Origin: Pelomonas sp937871895
Lineage (GTDB): Bacteria; Pseudomonadota; Gammaproteobacteria; Burkholderiales; Burkholderiaceae_C
Assembly: GCF_046348265.1 (NCBI RefSeq)
Contig: NZ_JAXMEO010000007.1
DNA length: 64,000 nt
Strand: one strand, 5' to 3'
The notes below the pieces were generated by a model. The model saw only the letters and a list, made by a program, of their open reading frames with translations, was not told the DNA's origin and did no database searches. Made by a program: the position numbers and the translations under genes. Of the stretch, positions 1 to 9,201 are shown piece by piece. Within the stretch, counting starts at the first letter, position 1; every line of letters begins with the position of its first letter.

Positions 1-1090
1 GGTGCGGCTGGAAAGCCAGCACCAGGCGCTGCCCCGGGAAGGCGCCGCGCGCGGCGGCCAGCACGGCGGCCATCTCCACCGGGTGGTGGCCGTAGTCGTC
101 GATCAGCAAGAAGCTGCCGCCGCCAGCAGCCGGCCAGAGCCCATGCCGCTCAAAGCGCCGGCCCACACCGGAGAACGCGGCCAGCGCACGCTGGATGGCG
201 GCGTCTTCCACGCCAATCTCGGTCGCTACGGCAATCGCGGCCAGCGCATTGCGCACGTTGTGCTCACCGGCCAGATTGAGCTCGATGTCCAGGTCCGGCG
301 CGTCGTCGCGTTGGCAGGTGAAGCGCATCTGCGCGCCGGGCTGCACGTTCACCGCGCGCACCGTCACGCCGTCGCTCAGGCCATAGGTCACCACCGGCCG
401 CTCGATGCGCGGCAGCACGGCTTGCACGCCGGGGTCGTCCGCGCACATCACCGCCGCGCCGTAGAAGGGCATGCGGTGCAGGAAGTCCACGAACGCGCCG
501 TGCAGCCGCTCCACCGAGTGGCCATAGGTGTCCATGTGGTCTTCGTCGATATTGGTCACGACCGAGAGCACGGGGCTCAGGTGTAGGAAGCTCGCATCGC
601 TCTCGTCCGCCTCGACCACGATGAACTCGCCCTGGCCCAGGCGCGAGTTGGCGCCCGCAGCGTTCAACTTGCCGCCGATCACGAAGGTGGGGTCCAGGCC
701 CGCCTCGACGAGGATGGCGGTGACGAGGGACGTCGTTGTCGTCTTGCCGTGGGTGCCGGCGATGGCGATGCCGGCGCGCAGGCGCATCAGTTCCGCCAGC
801 ATCACCGCGCGGGCAACCACCGGGATGTGGCGCTCGCGCGCGGCCAGCACCTCGGGGTTGTCGGCCTTCACGGCGGTGCTCGTCACCAGCGCCTGGGCCT
901 GGCCGATGTGCTCGGCCGCGTGCCCGATCTCGACGCGCAGGCCCAGCTCGCGCAGGCGCAGCGTGGTGGCGCTCTCGGCCGCGTCCGAGCCGCTGACCGC
1001 AAAGCCCAGGTTGTGCAGGATCTCGGCAATGCCGCTCATGCCGGCGCCGCCGATGCCCACGAAGTGAATGCGCTTCACTGCATGTTTCAC
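1..1090 (-). CDS. murC: UDP-N-acetylmuramate--L-alanine ligase, C-terminus beyond window
   Basis: MurC adds L-alanine to UDP-MurNAc in the cytoplasm, the first peptide-stem step of peptidoglycan synthesis. The N-terminal Rossmann motif GIGGAGMSGIAE lies near residue 11 and the ATP-binding loop GTHGKTTTTS near residue 110, followed by the central-domain stretch EADESDASF. About 363 residues are visible; full MurC proteins have about 460-480, so roughly the last 100 are off the left edge. The start is a GTG whose GTGA overlaps the murG stop by 4 bp. A nearby ATG is in another frame. It is the last visible gene of the dcw operon. Confidence 0.95.
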   Translation of the reverse strand, partial: MKHAVKRIHFVGIGGAGMSGIAEILHNLGFAVSGSDAAESATTLRLRELGLRVEIGHAAEHIGQAQALVTSTAVKADNPEVLAARERHIPVVARAVMLAELMRLRAGIAIAGTHGKTTTTSLVTAILVEAGLDPTFVIGGKLNAAGANSRLGQGEFIVVEADESDASFLHLSPVLSVVTNIDEDHMDTYGHSVERLHGAFVDFLHRMPFYGAAVMCADDPGVQAVLPRIERPVVTYGLSDGVTVRAVNVQPGAQMRFTCQRDDAPDLDIELNLAGEHNVRNALAAIAVATEIGVEDAAIQRALAAFSGVGRRFERHGLWPAAGGGSFLLIDDYGHHPVEMAAVLAAARGAFPGQRLVLAFQPH

Positions 1091-2160
1091 TTCAACATTC
1101 CTTCAATCTCATCCGCCACACGCGCCGCCGCCCGGGGGCGGGCCAGTGCGCGGGCCTTGTTGCCCATCAGCGCAAGCTGTGGGCGGCTCTGTTCGTTCAG
1201 TAGCGCGTAAAGCTTCTGCGCGCTCAGCTCTTCCTGCGGCAGGTGAATGCCCGCGCCGTGCTGCGCCAGGAAGCGTGCGTTGTCACGCTGGTGCGAGGTG
1301 GTGCTGACGACCAGCGGCACCAGGATGGCGGCGCCGCCGGCGGCGCAGATTTCGCTCACGGTGATCGCACCCGCGCGGCACAACACGAGGTCGGCGTCGG
1401 CCAGCGCAGCGGCCATGTCGTCGATGAAGGGGAGCACCTCACCCTGCACGCCTGCGGCCGCATAGCCCGCCTGAACTTCGGCCAGGTTGGCGGCGCCCGT
1501 CTGGTGTTTGACGATGGGGCGCTCGTCTTGTGGCCACAGGGCCAGCGCGGCGGGCACCACGGCATTGAGAGCGCGTGCGCCGAGCGAGCCGCCCACCACC
1601 AAGAGGCGCAGCGGCCCCTCGCGGCCCAGCAGGCGTTGCGGAGGTGGGGGCAGGACCTCGATCTCGCTGCGCACCGGGTTGCCGGTGACGACCGCACGTG
1701 GCGTGGTCGCTGCAGCGGCGCCATCGAAGCCGAAGCCGATGCGCTTCGCAAAGCTCGCCAACACCCGGTTCGAGAGCAGCATCGCCGCGTCGGCGTTGAT
1801 CAGCATCAGCGGCCGGCCGGTCAGCCAGGCCATCAGCCCGCCGGGCAGGCAGACATAGCCGCCCATGCCCAGCACGGCATCCGCCTTGCGCTGACGGAAC
1901 ACGCGGCTGGCTTGAAACAGCGCGCGCGCAAAGCCCAACACGCCGCGCAGCGCGTGGCCCAGACCTTTGCCGCGCATGCCCGAGAAGGCGAGTGCATCAA
2001 GCGCCAGACCCTTGGCCGGCACGAGCTTGTTTTCCAGCCCGTGCTCGGTCCCGATCCAGGACACCGTCCAGCCTCGTCGCTGCATTTCCTCAGCCACGGC
2101 GAGGCCTGGAATGATGTGTCCCCCAGTGCCCGCCGCCATGATGACCAAGTGACGGCTCAT
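1087..2160 (-). CDS. murG: UDP-GlcNAc transferase making lipid II
   Basis: MurG transfers GlcNAc to lipid I on the inner face of the membrane, giving lipid II. The N-terminal glycine-rich loop MAAGTGGHIIPGLAVAEE and the C-terminal acceptor/donor region (VVGGSLGARALN, then LCRAGAITVSEICAAGGAA) match the family. The chosen ATG gives 357 residues, the usual length, and is preceded by GGAGAAG at good spacing. An upstream in-frame start at 2199 would add 13 residues partly encoded by a repeat hairpin and is less likely. The stop overlaps the murC GTG start by 4 bp. Confidence 0.97.
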   Translation of the reverse strand: MSRHLVIMAAGTGGHIIPGLAVAEEMQRRGWTVSWIGTEHGLENKLVPAKGLALDALAFSGMRGKGLGHALRGVLGFARALFQASRVFRQRKADAVLGMGGYVCLPGGLMAWLTGRPLMLINADAAMLLSNRVLASFAKRIGFGFDGAAAATTPRAVVTGNPVRSEIEVLPPPPQRLLGREGPLRLLVVGGSLGARALNAVVPAALALWPQDERPIVKHQTGAANLAEVQAGYAAAGVQGEVLPFIDDMAAALADADLVLCRAGAITVSEICAAGGAAILVPLVVSTTSHQRDNARFLAQHGAGIHLPQEELSAQKLYALLNEQSRPQLALMGNKARALARPRAAARVADEIEGMLK

Positions 2161-2180
2161 GGCATCTTCTCCGCCCAGGG

Positions 2181-2257
2181 AACACAGCCACAGAGACACA
2201 GAGACACAGAGAACTCAGTGGCATTTCTCCGTGTCTCTGTGTCTCTGTGGCTGTGTT
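2181..2257. repeat. Long perfect inverted repeat in the ftsW-murG spacer
   Basis: Two 27-bp arms (2181-2207 and 2231-2257) are exact reverse complements. With one mismatch the stem extends to about 33 bp (2181-2213/2225-2257) around an 11-nt loop. The arm is built from alternating CAGAGACA units. It fills most of the 109-bp spacer between ftsW and murG, one of only two sizeable gaps in this operon, and would form a very stable hairpin in the operon mRNA. It resembles a dispersed intergenic repeat; no T-tract follows, so a simple terminator is unlikely. Confidence 0.85.
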
Positions 2258-2269
2258 TGTTGGCCTTGA

Positions 2270-3511
2270 TCACGCCCGCCCTCCACGCATGAGCTGCCGG
2301 TTCTCAAGATCGATGCGCAAGACAACGGCCAACGCAATGCAGTTCATCAACACCGCCGAGCCTCCAAAGCTCATCAGTGGCAGCGTGAGGCCCTTGGTCG
2401 GCAGCGCGCCGAGGTTCACGCCCATGTTGATGAAGGCCTGGCCGCCGATCCAGATGCCGATGCCTTGGGCATAGAGGCCGGCAAACACCCGGTCCAGCGC
2501 GATGGCCTGGCGGCCGATCAGGAAGCAGCGGCGGGTCAGCCAGAAGAAGGCGCCGATGGCGACCACCACGCCGACGAGGCCCAGTTCTTCGCCGATCACG
2601 GCGAGCAAAAAGTCGGTGTGCGCCTCGGGCAGGTAGTGCAGCTTCTCGACGCTGGACCCGAGGCCCTGGCCGAACCACTCGCCGCGGCCGAAGGCGATCA
2701 GGCTGTGCGTCAGCTGGTAGGCCTTGCCGGCGGCGTACTTCTCGTCCCAGGGGTTGAGGTAGGCAAAGATGCGCTCGCGGCGGAATTCGCTGAAGCTGAT
2801 CATCAGCACGAAGGCCCCAAGCAGGATGGCCACGCTGAGCAGGAACATGCGGCCGTTGACGCCGCCCAAGAAGAGGATGCCCATCGCGATGGCCGCGATC
2901 ACGATGAAGGCGCCCATGTCGGGCTCGGCCAGCAGCAAGAGGCCGATGAAGGCCAGCGCGATGGCCATGGGCCGCACGGCGCGCACGAAGTTCTCGCGCG
3001 CTTCCATGCGCCGCATCATGTAGTTGGCCGCGTAGAGCGCGATGCCGAACTTGGCCAGCTCGCTGGGCTGGAAGTTCATCACCCCCAGTGGGATCCAGCG
3101 CCGTGCGCCGTTGACCACCTTGCCCACGCCGGGCACCAGCACCGCCACCAGCAGCACCAGGGCCGTGACAAACACCCAGGGCGCGACACGCTCCCAGGTC
3201 TGCACCGGCACCTGCACCGTGACGAGCGCGGCCACCACGGCCACGCCGATGGCGATGCAATGCCGCGTCAGGAAGTGCGTGGGCTGGTATTTGGCAAAGC
3301 GCGGGCTGTCGGGCAGGGCGATGGAGGCCGAATAGACCATCAGCAGGCTCCAGGCCATCAGCGCGATGACGACCCAGACCAAGGTGGTGTCAAAGCCCTG
3401 CAACTGCGTGGGCCGGCCGGCCGAGGTGGAGACCCAGTCGCGCACGGGCACGCTGGCGTCTTCCTCCTTGGGCGAAAGCAGGCGCTGCTTCAGGGCGTCG
3501 AACCACTTCAC
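2270..3511 (-). CDS. ftsW: Septal peptidoglycan glycosyltransferase FtsW (SEDS family)
   Basis: FtsW is the divisome SEDS glycosyltransferase that polymerises lipid II together with FtsI. The 413-residue protein has a soluble N-terminal tail of about 45 residues, then many hydrophobic segments. It carries the SEDS signatures RIFAYLNPWDEKYAAGKAYQ and LPEAHTDFLLAVIGEELG. The GTG start overlaps the murD stop by 4 bp (GTGA). Longer open-frame extensions upstream lie inside murD and are rejected. It ends just before the hairpin repeat preceding murG. Confidence 0.97.
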   Translation of the reverse strand: MKWFDALKQRLLSPKEEDASVPVRDWVSTSAGRPTQLQGFDTTLVWVVIALMAWSLLMVYSASIALPDSPRFAKYQPTHFLTRHCIAIGVAVVAALVTVQVPVQTWERVAPWVFVTALVLLVAVLVPGVGKVVNGARRWIPLGVMNFQPSELAKFGIALYAANYMMRRMEARENFVRAVRPMAIALAFIGLLLLAEPDMGAFIVIAAIAMGILFLGGVNGRMFLLSVAILLGAFVLMISFSEFRRERIFAYLNPWDEKYAAGKAYQLTHSLIAFGRGEWFGQGLGSSVEKLHYLPEAHTDFLLAVIGEELGLVGVVVAIGAFFWLTRRCFLIGRQAIALDRVFAGLYAQGIGIWIGGQAFINMGVNLGALPTKGLTLPLMSFGGSAVLMNCIALAVVLRIDLENRQLMRGGRA

Positions 3512-5124
3512 AGCGGCGCCCCCTTCTCGTCGGCCATGGCCTGTACCGTGGCGATGAAGACCTCGGCCCGGTGCGCGTAGTTGCGGAACATGTCGAGGCT
3601 GGCGCAGGCCGGCGAGAGCAACACGCTGTCGCCCGCTTGCGCGGCCTCCAGGCACCAGCGGGTGGCGGCTTCCAGGCTGGCGTGGTGCTGCAGCGGCACG
3701 CCGCTGTTGGCGATGGCCGCTTCGATCTGCGCCGCATCACGGCCGATCAGAGCCGCCGCGCGGCCGTAGCGGGCCAGCGGCTCGGCCAGCGGGCTGAAGT
3801 CCTGGCCCTTGCCGTCGCCGCCAAGGATCAGCACCAGCTTGGCCGGTGCGCGGTCGGCCCCGAGGCCGAGGATGGCGGCCACCGTGGCGCCGACATTGGT
3901 GCCCTTGGAGTCGTCGTAGAACTCGACGTCCTCAATGCGGCCCACCGGCTCCACGCGGTGCGGCTCGCCGCGGTACTCGCGCAAGCCGTGCAGCATCGGG
4001 GCCAGCTCGCAGCCCGCAGCCGTGGCCAGGGCCAGTGCCGCCAGTGCGTTGGCTGCGTTGTGGCGGCCACGCACGCGCAGCGCGTCGGCCGGCATCAGGC
4101 GCTGGATGGACAGCTCCTCGGCTTCAGCGTTCTTGGCGCGCTTGATCGTCGGGTCGAGCTCGCGGGCACGCACCAGCCATGCCATGCCGCCCTCTTCGAC
4201 GAGGCCGAAGTCGCCCGGCTGCGTGGGCGCGTTGAGGCCGAAGCGGCAGACGTTGCGGCTGTGCGTGCGGCCCGGCTTGCCGCGCGAGCCTTTGACGAAC
4301 ACGGGGGCCGGCACCATGGCCTCGACCAGCGGGTCGTCGCGGTTGATGACGAGTAAACCTTCCGCGCCAAAAATGCGCGCCTTGGCCGCGCCGTAGGCGG
4401 CCATGTCGCCGTGCCAGTCCAGGTGATCCTGCGTCAGATTGAGCACGGCGCCAGCGGTAGGCTCGAAGCCTTCGACGCCATCCAATTGGAAGGACGAGAG
4501 CTCCAGCACCCAGGCCTCGGGCAGCACGGCAAAGACCGGCCCCGGGGGTGGCGGCGGCTCGATGGGCAAGGGCTCCTCGCCCTCGGCCAGCTCGACGGGC
4601 GGGCGGGGCGCCACAGGCTGGGGCTCGGGCTCGTTGTCGAGCGCGGTCCAGAGCGTGTCGAGCAGGGTCGGGCCGATGTTGCCCGCCAGGCCCACGCGCA
4701 GGCCGGCGCGCTCCACCAGCAGAGCGGTCATGCAGGTCGTCGTCGTCTTGCCATTGGTGCCGGTGATGGCCAGCACCTTGGGCGCGTACTGGGCTTGTTC
4801 CTTCAGCGCCGCCAGCGCTTCGGCAAAGAGGCCGAGCTCGCCCTTCACCGGCACGCCCGCCTGCAGGGCAGGGGCGATGCGCGCGTCGTGTGGCGCCAGG
4901 CCCGGGCTCTTCAGCACCAGGGTGATGCCCTCCATCGGCACGGCGCCGCTCACAAAGCGGCCGGTGTCGCCCAAGGCCTCGCGTTGCGGCGGGTTCTCGC
5001 GCGAGTCCCACACCGTCACCGTGCTGCCAAACCGCGCGCACCAGCGCGCCATCGCCAGGCCCGAGTCACCGAGGCCCAGCACCAGCACCTGCTGGCCTTG
5101 GAGGGCGGGGAGGGCGAGCTTCAT
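3508..5124 (-). CDS. murD: UDP-MurNAc-L-alanine--D-glutamate ligase
   Basis: MurD adds D-glutamate to UDP-MurNAc-L-Ala in the cytoplasm. The N-terminal nucleotide fold (VLVLGLGDSGLAMARW), ATP loop (ITGTNGKTTTTCMTALL) and C-terminal ligase motifs (HNAANALAALA, YDDSKGTN) are clear. At 538 residues it is longer than the usual 440-500. The extra length includes a Pro/Glu-rich insertion near residues 170-205 (stretches such as EPEPQPVAPRPP and PIEPPPPPGP). The start follows the mraY stop by 4 bp. The stop overlaps ftsW. Confidence 0.96.
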   Translation of the reverse strand: MKLALPALQGQQVLVLGLGDSGLAMARWCARFGSTVTVWDSRENPPQREALGDTGRFVSGAVPMEGITLVLKSPGLAPHDARIAPALQAGVPVKGELGLFAEALAALKEQAQYAPKVLAITGTNGKTTTTCMTALLVERAGLRVGLAGNIGPTLLDTLWTALDNEPEPQPVAPRPPVELAEGEEPLPIEPPPPPGPVFAVLPEAWVLELSSFQLDGVEGFEPTAGAVLNLTQDHLDWHGDMAAYGAAKARIFGAEGLLVINRDDPLVEAMVPAPVFVKGSRGKPGRTHSRNVCRFGLNAPTQPGDFGLVEEGGMAWLVRARELDPTIKRAKNAEAEELSIQRLMPADALRVRGRHNAANALAALALATAAGCELAPMLHGLREYRGEPHRVEPVGRIEDVEFYDDSKGTNVGATVAAILGLGADRAPAKLVLILGGDGKGQDFSPLAEPLARYGRAAALIGRDAAQIEAAIANSGVPLQHHASLEAATRWCLEAAQAGDSVLLSPACASLDMFRNYAHRAEVFIATVQAMADEKGAPL

Positions 5125-5128
5125 CCGT

Positions 5129-6307
5129 TCACCGCAGCTTGAGGGAAGCAAGACCCACCAGGCACAGCAGCATGGTGATGATCCAGAAGCGCACGACGAC
5201 TTGCGTCTCAGCCCAGCCCTTCTTCTCGAAGTGGTGATGCAGCGGCGCCATGCGGAAGATGCGGCGGCCCTCGCCAAACCTTCTCTTGGTGTACTTGAAC
5301 CAGCTCACCTGGATCATGACCGACAGCACCTCGGCCACGAAGACGCCGCCCATGATGGCCAGCACGATCTCCTGACGGGTGATCACGGCAATGGTCCCCA
5401 GCGCCCCGCCCAGCGACAGCGCGCCCACGTCGCCCATGAAGACCTGGGCCGGGTGCGCGTTGAACCACAGGAAGGCCAGGCCCGCGCCGGCCATGGCGGC
5501 GCAGAAGATCATCAGCTCGCCCGCGCCCGGGATGTAGGGGAAGAGCAGGTACTTGGAGAAGACCGACGAGCCCGTCACGTAGGCAAACACGCCGAGCGCC
5601 GAGCCCACCATCACCACCGGCATGATCGCGAGGCCATCGAGCCCATCGGTGAAGTTGACGGCATTGCTGGTGCCGACGATCACGAAGTAGGCCAGCGCCA
5701 TGAAGCCCCAGACCCCCAGCGGCATGCTGATGGTCTTGACGAAGGGCAGCATCAGGTCGGCCTTCGGGGGCAGGTCGGTCGAGAAGCCGCTGCTGACCCA
5801 GCGGTAGCAGAGTTGCACCACGCCGAGGATGTTGTTCTCGGACACGCTGAAGGCCAGATAGAACGCCGCGAGCAGGCCGATCAAGGATTGCCAGAAGAAC
5901 TTCTCGCGGCTCTTCATGCCCTCGGGGTTCTTGTCGACGACCTTGCGCCAGTCGTCCACCCAGCCCACGGCGCCAAAGCCCATGGTGACGATCATCACCA
6001 CCCAGACGAAGCGGTTGGTCCAGTCGAACCACAAGAGCGTCGAGGCGCCGATGCCGATCAGCACCAGCACGCCGCCCATGGTGGGCGTGCCGCGCTTGCC
6101 CAGGTGAGTCTGCATGCCGTACTCGCGGATGGGCTGGCCGATCTTCATCTCGGTCAGCTTGCGGATCACCCACGGGCCAAACGCGAGGCCGATCAGCAGC
6201 GAGGTCATCGCCGCCATCACCGCGCGGAAGGTGATGTACTGGAACACGCGCAGAAAGCCGAGTTCCGGGTAATGGGCCTGCAGCCATTGGGCCAGGCTAA
6301 ACAGCAT
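5129..6307 (-). CDS. mraY: Phospho-MurNAc-pentapeptide translocase
   Basis: MraY transfers phospho-MurNAc-pentapeptide to undecaprenyl phosphate, making lipid I in the inner membrane. The 392-residue polytopic protein carries the family motifs GTPTMGGVL, the catalytic NFTDGLDGLAIMP and the cytoplasmic FRMAPLHHHFEKKGW near the C-terminus. Length matches the usual 360-390. The ATG start overlaps the murF end by 11 bp, indicating tight coupling in the dcw operon. Confidence 0.97.
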   Translation of the reverse strand: MLFSLAQWLQAHYPELGFLRVFQYITFRAVMAAMTSLLIGLAFGPWVIRKLTEMKIGQPIREYGMQTHLGKRGTPTMGGVLVLIGIGASTLLWFDWTNRFVWVVMIVTMGFGAVGWVDDWRKVVDKNPEGMKSREKFFWQSLIGLLAAFYLAFSVSENNILGVVQLCYRWVSSGFSTDLPPKADLMLPFVKTISMPLGVWGFMALAYFVIVGTSNAVNFTDGLDGLAIMPVVMVGSALGVFAYVTGSSVFSKYLLFPYIPGAGELMIFCAAMAGAGLAFLWFNAHPAQVFMGDVGALSLGGALGTIAVITRQEIVLAIMGGVFVAEVLSVMIQVSWFKYTKRRFGEGRRIFRMAPLHHHFEKKGWAETQVVVRFWIITMLLCLVGLASLKLR

Positions 6308-7703
6308 GCGCGTCTCCTGCCGGGGCGGCTTGCAGCGCAGCGACCACGGTTTCCATCTTCATGAAGCGCGAGCCCTTGACGAGCATCAGCGCGGCTTTGG
6401 GTTGTTCGGGCAGCGCGTCGATCAGCGCTGCGGTGGTGTCGAAGGCGCGGGCGCGGTCGCCAAACGCGGCGGCCGTGTCGCGCGCGGCCTGGCCTGCGGT
6501 CCACAGCCAGGTGATGCCACGCGCGGCCGCATAGCGGCCCACCTCGCGGTGGAAGGCCGGGCCTTGCTCGCCTACCTCGCCCATGTCGCCGAGGATCAGC
6601 CATTGCGGCGCGGGCAGGGCGGCCAGCACGTCGATGGCGGCGCGCACGCTGTCGGGGTTGGCGTTGTAGGTGTCGTCGATCAAGAGGCGGCCGTGCGCGT
6701 CGTGCTTGATCTCGCTGCGGCCCTTGACGGCGCGGAAGGCTTCCAGCCCCGCGACGATGTGGGTCAGCGGCACCCCAGCGGCCAAAGCGCAGGCGGTGGC
6801 GGCCAGCGCATTGCGCAGGTTGTGCTCGCCGGCCATGTGCAGCTGCACAGGGGCCGTGCCGGCTGGGGTGTGCAGCTCCAGCGCCCAGCAGTCGCCGCGC
6901 CAGCGGGCCTGTCCAGTCACGTCGGCTTCGCCCTTGAGCGCAAAGCTCAGGTGCGGGCGGCTGCCGGCCAGCTCCAGCCAGATGGGCGCGCACACGTCCT
7001 CGGCCGGGAAGACCGCGCAGCCGCTGGGCGCCAGCGCGCTGATGACCTCGCCGTTCTCGCGCGCCACGGCCTCGACCGAGGTCATGAACTCCTGGTGCTC
7101 GCGCTGCGCGTTGTTGACGAGCGCAACGGTGGGCGCGGCCATGGCGGCCAGCGGGGCGATCTCACCCGGGTGGTTCATCCCGAGTTCGACCACGGCGATC
7201 TTGTGCGAGAGCTGGTCGTCATGCCGCAGGCGCAAGAGCGTCAGCGGCACGCCGATGTCGTTGTTGAAGTTGCCCTGGGTGGCCAGCGCGGCGTCGCCTG
7301 CCCCGCCTACATGCGCGCGCAGGATGCTGGCGATCATCTGCGTCACGGTGGTCTTGCCGTTGGAGCCGGTGACGGCGATCAGCGGGATGCGGTGCTGGCG
7401 GCGCCAGCCGGCGGCGAGTTGGCCGAGGGCGATGCGGGCATCCGGCACAAGCAGGCCCGGTAGGCCCGCCACGCTGCCAAGGCCCCGCTCGGCAATCGCG
7501 GCCACCGCGCCGGCCGCCTGTGCCTGCGGCAAAAAGTCCGCCGCGTCAAAGCGCTCGCCGCGCAGCGCGACGAAGAGGTCACCAGCCTGCAGGCTGCGGG
7601 TGTCGGTGTGCACGCGCTGCAGCGCCACGCTGCCGTCGCCGACGAGCTGGCTGCCGGGCACCCAGGCCTGGGCGTCCTGGAGGGTCATCATCATCACGGT
7701 CAC
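6297..7703 (-). CDS. murF: UDP-MurNAc-tripeptide--D-Ala-D-Ala ligase
   Basis: MurF adds D-Ala-D-Ala to complete the UDP-MurNAc pentapeptide. The ATP loop ITGSNGKTTVTQMIASIL, the central motif VVELGMNHPGEI and the C-terminal DDTYNANPDS are typical; 468 residues is normal. The first ATG overlaps the murE stop by 4 bp (ATGA). Several further ATG codons follow within six codons, so the exact start is uncertain by a few residues. Confidence 0.97.
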   Translation of the reverse strand: MTVMMMTLQDAQAWVPGSQLVGDGSVALQRVHTDTRSLQAGDLFVALRGERFDAADFLPQAQAAGAVAAIAERGLGSVAGLPGLLVPDARIALGQLAAGWRRQHRIPLIAVTGSNGKTTVTQMIASILRAHVGGAGDAALATQGNFNNDIGVPLTLLRLRHDDQLSHKIAVVELGMNHPGEIAPLAAMAAPTVALVNNAQREHQEFMTSVEAVARENGEVISALAPSGCAVFPAEDVCAPIWLELAGSRPHLSFALKGEADVTGQARWRGDCWALELHTPAGTAPVQLHMAGEHNLRNALAATACALAAGVPLTHIVAGLEAFRAVKGRSEIKHDAHGRLLIDDTYNANPDSVRAAIDVLAALPAPQWLILGDMGEVGEQGPAFHREVGRYAAARGITWLWTAGQAARDTAAAFGDRARAFDTTAALIDALPEQPKAALMLVKGSRFMKMETVVAALQAAPAGDAHAV

Positions 7704-9199
7704 AGGCCGGCCCTTTCCAGCAAGGCGCTGCGGGCTTCACCCACGTCGGAGAAGGGCGTGCGTTCGCCGTTCACCTCCTGGTAGTCCTCATGGCCCTTGC
7801 CGGCGATCAGGATCAGGTCGCGCGTGGAGGCCGCCAGCACCGCCTGGCGGATGGCGGTGGCGCGGTCCTCGATCACCTGGGCCTGCGGCGCGCCGGCGTG
7901 GATGTCGGCCAGGATGCGGGCGGGCAACTCGGTGCGTGGGTTGTCCGTCGTGATCAAGACCTGCGCCGCGCGCTCGGCGGCGATGCGGCCCATCAGCGGG
8001 CGCTTGCTGCGATCACGGTCACCGCCGCAGCCGAACACGCACCACAGGCGCCCGCCGCGCGCCGCCGCGAGGCCCTGCAGCGCCGAAAGGGCTTTGTCCA
8101 GCGCGTCGGGTGTGTGCGCGTAATCCACCACCACCAGCGGCATCTCGCGGCCATGGCCCACGCGTTGCATGCGGCCGGGCACCGGCGTCACTTGCGCCAA
8201 GGCGCGCGCCACCGTGGGCAGTGCGTGGCCCTGAGCGCGCAGCGCGGCCGCCACGCCGAGCAGGTTGTGGGCGTTGTAGTCGCCAATCAGGCCGGTGTGC
8301 ACGGCGACCTGCTCGGCGCCCTCCTGCAGCGTGAAGCTCAGGCCCTCGGCCGAGTAGTGCAGGCCCATGGCGCGCAGGCGCGCGGGCTGCTGGGTGCTGA
8401 CGGTCCAGACGTCCAACGCGCCGCCGCTCAACTCCTGCGCCAGCTGGGCCAGACGCTCATCGTCGACGTTCAGCACCACGTGCTGCAGGCCGGGAAAGTC
8501 CAGCAGCGCCCGCTTGGCCTGCCAGTAGGCGTCCATGCTGCCGTGGTAGTCGAGGTGGTCCTGCGTGAAGTTGGTGAACACGGCGGTGTCCACGCGCGTG
8601 CCGGTCAGCCGACCTTCAACGATGCCGATGCTGGAGGCCTCGATCGCACAGGCCGCAAAGCCGGCGTCGCGCATGCCGGCAAAGGCGGCTTGCAGGCGCA
8701 CGGGGTCGGGCGTGGTGAGGCCGGTGTAGTCGAGCTGGCCGCCGGCTTCGTGGCCCCGGCCCGGGCTCGGGGGCTCGCCGACGCCCAGCGTGCCGACCAC
8801 GCCGCAGCGGCGCCCGAGCAGGCTGGAGGCCTGCGCCACCCACCAGCTTGATGAGGTTTTGCCATTGGTGCCGGTGATGGCGATGACGCTGAGCGTGGCG
8901 GTGGGGTGCTCAAAGTAGCTGGCCGCGATCTCGCCCGTGCGGCCCTTGAGGCCCGGCAGGCTGGCCACGCGCGCGTCGGTGAACTTGAAGGCGTCCACGC
9001 CCTCGTCCTCCACCAGGCAGGTGGCCGCGCCCATGTTGAGCGCCCCGTTCACAAAGGCGCGGCCGTCCCGCGCATAGCCGGGCCAGGCGATGAAGGCGTC
9101 CCCCGGCCGCACGGCGCGGCTGTCGGTGCAGAGCTTGCCGGTGCACCATTCGCGCAGCCAGCGGGCGGCGGCCTCGGCGGACTTCAAACGCGTCAGCAT
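7700..9199 (-). CDS. murE: UDP-MurNAc-dipeptide--diaminopimelate ligase
   Basis: MurE adds the third stem amino acid. The ATP loop ITGTNGKTSSSWW and the C-terminal TDNPRTE motif are present. DNPR is the established meso-diaminopimelate specificity motif, so this cell should have DAP-type peptidoglycan. Its 499 residues match the family. The start lies 2 bp after the ftsI stop, and the stop overlaps the murF start. Confidence 0.97.
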   Translation of the reverse strand: MLTRLKSAEAAARWLREWCTGKLCTDSRAVRPGDAFIAWPGYARDGRAFVNGALNMGAATCLVEDEGVDAFKFTDARVASLPGLKGRTGEIAASYFEHPTATLSVIAITGTNGKTSSSWWVAQASSLLGRRCGVVGTLGVGEPPSPGRGHEAGGQLDYTGLTTPDPVRLQAAFAGMRDAGFAACAIEASSIGIVEGRLTGTRVDTAVFTNFTQDHLDYHGSMDAYWQAKRALLDFPGLQHVVLNVDDERLAQLAQELSGGALDVWTVSTQQPARLRAMGLHYSAEGLSFTLQEGAEQVAVHTGLIGDYNAHNLLGVAAALRAQGHALPTVARALAQVTPVPGRMQRVGHGREMPLVVVDYAHTPDALDKALSALQGLAAARGGRLWCVFGCGGDRDRSKRPLMGRIAAERAAQVLITTDNPRTELPARILADIHAGAPQAQVIEDRATAIRQAVLAASTRDLILIAGKGHEDYQEVNGERTPFSDVGEARSALLERAGL

Positions 9200-9201
9200 G
9201 G

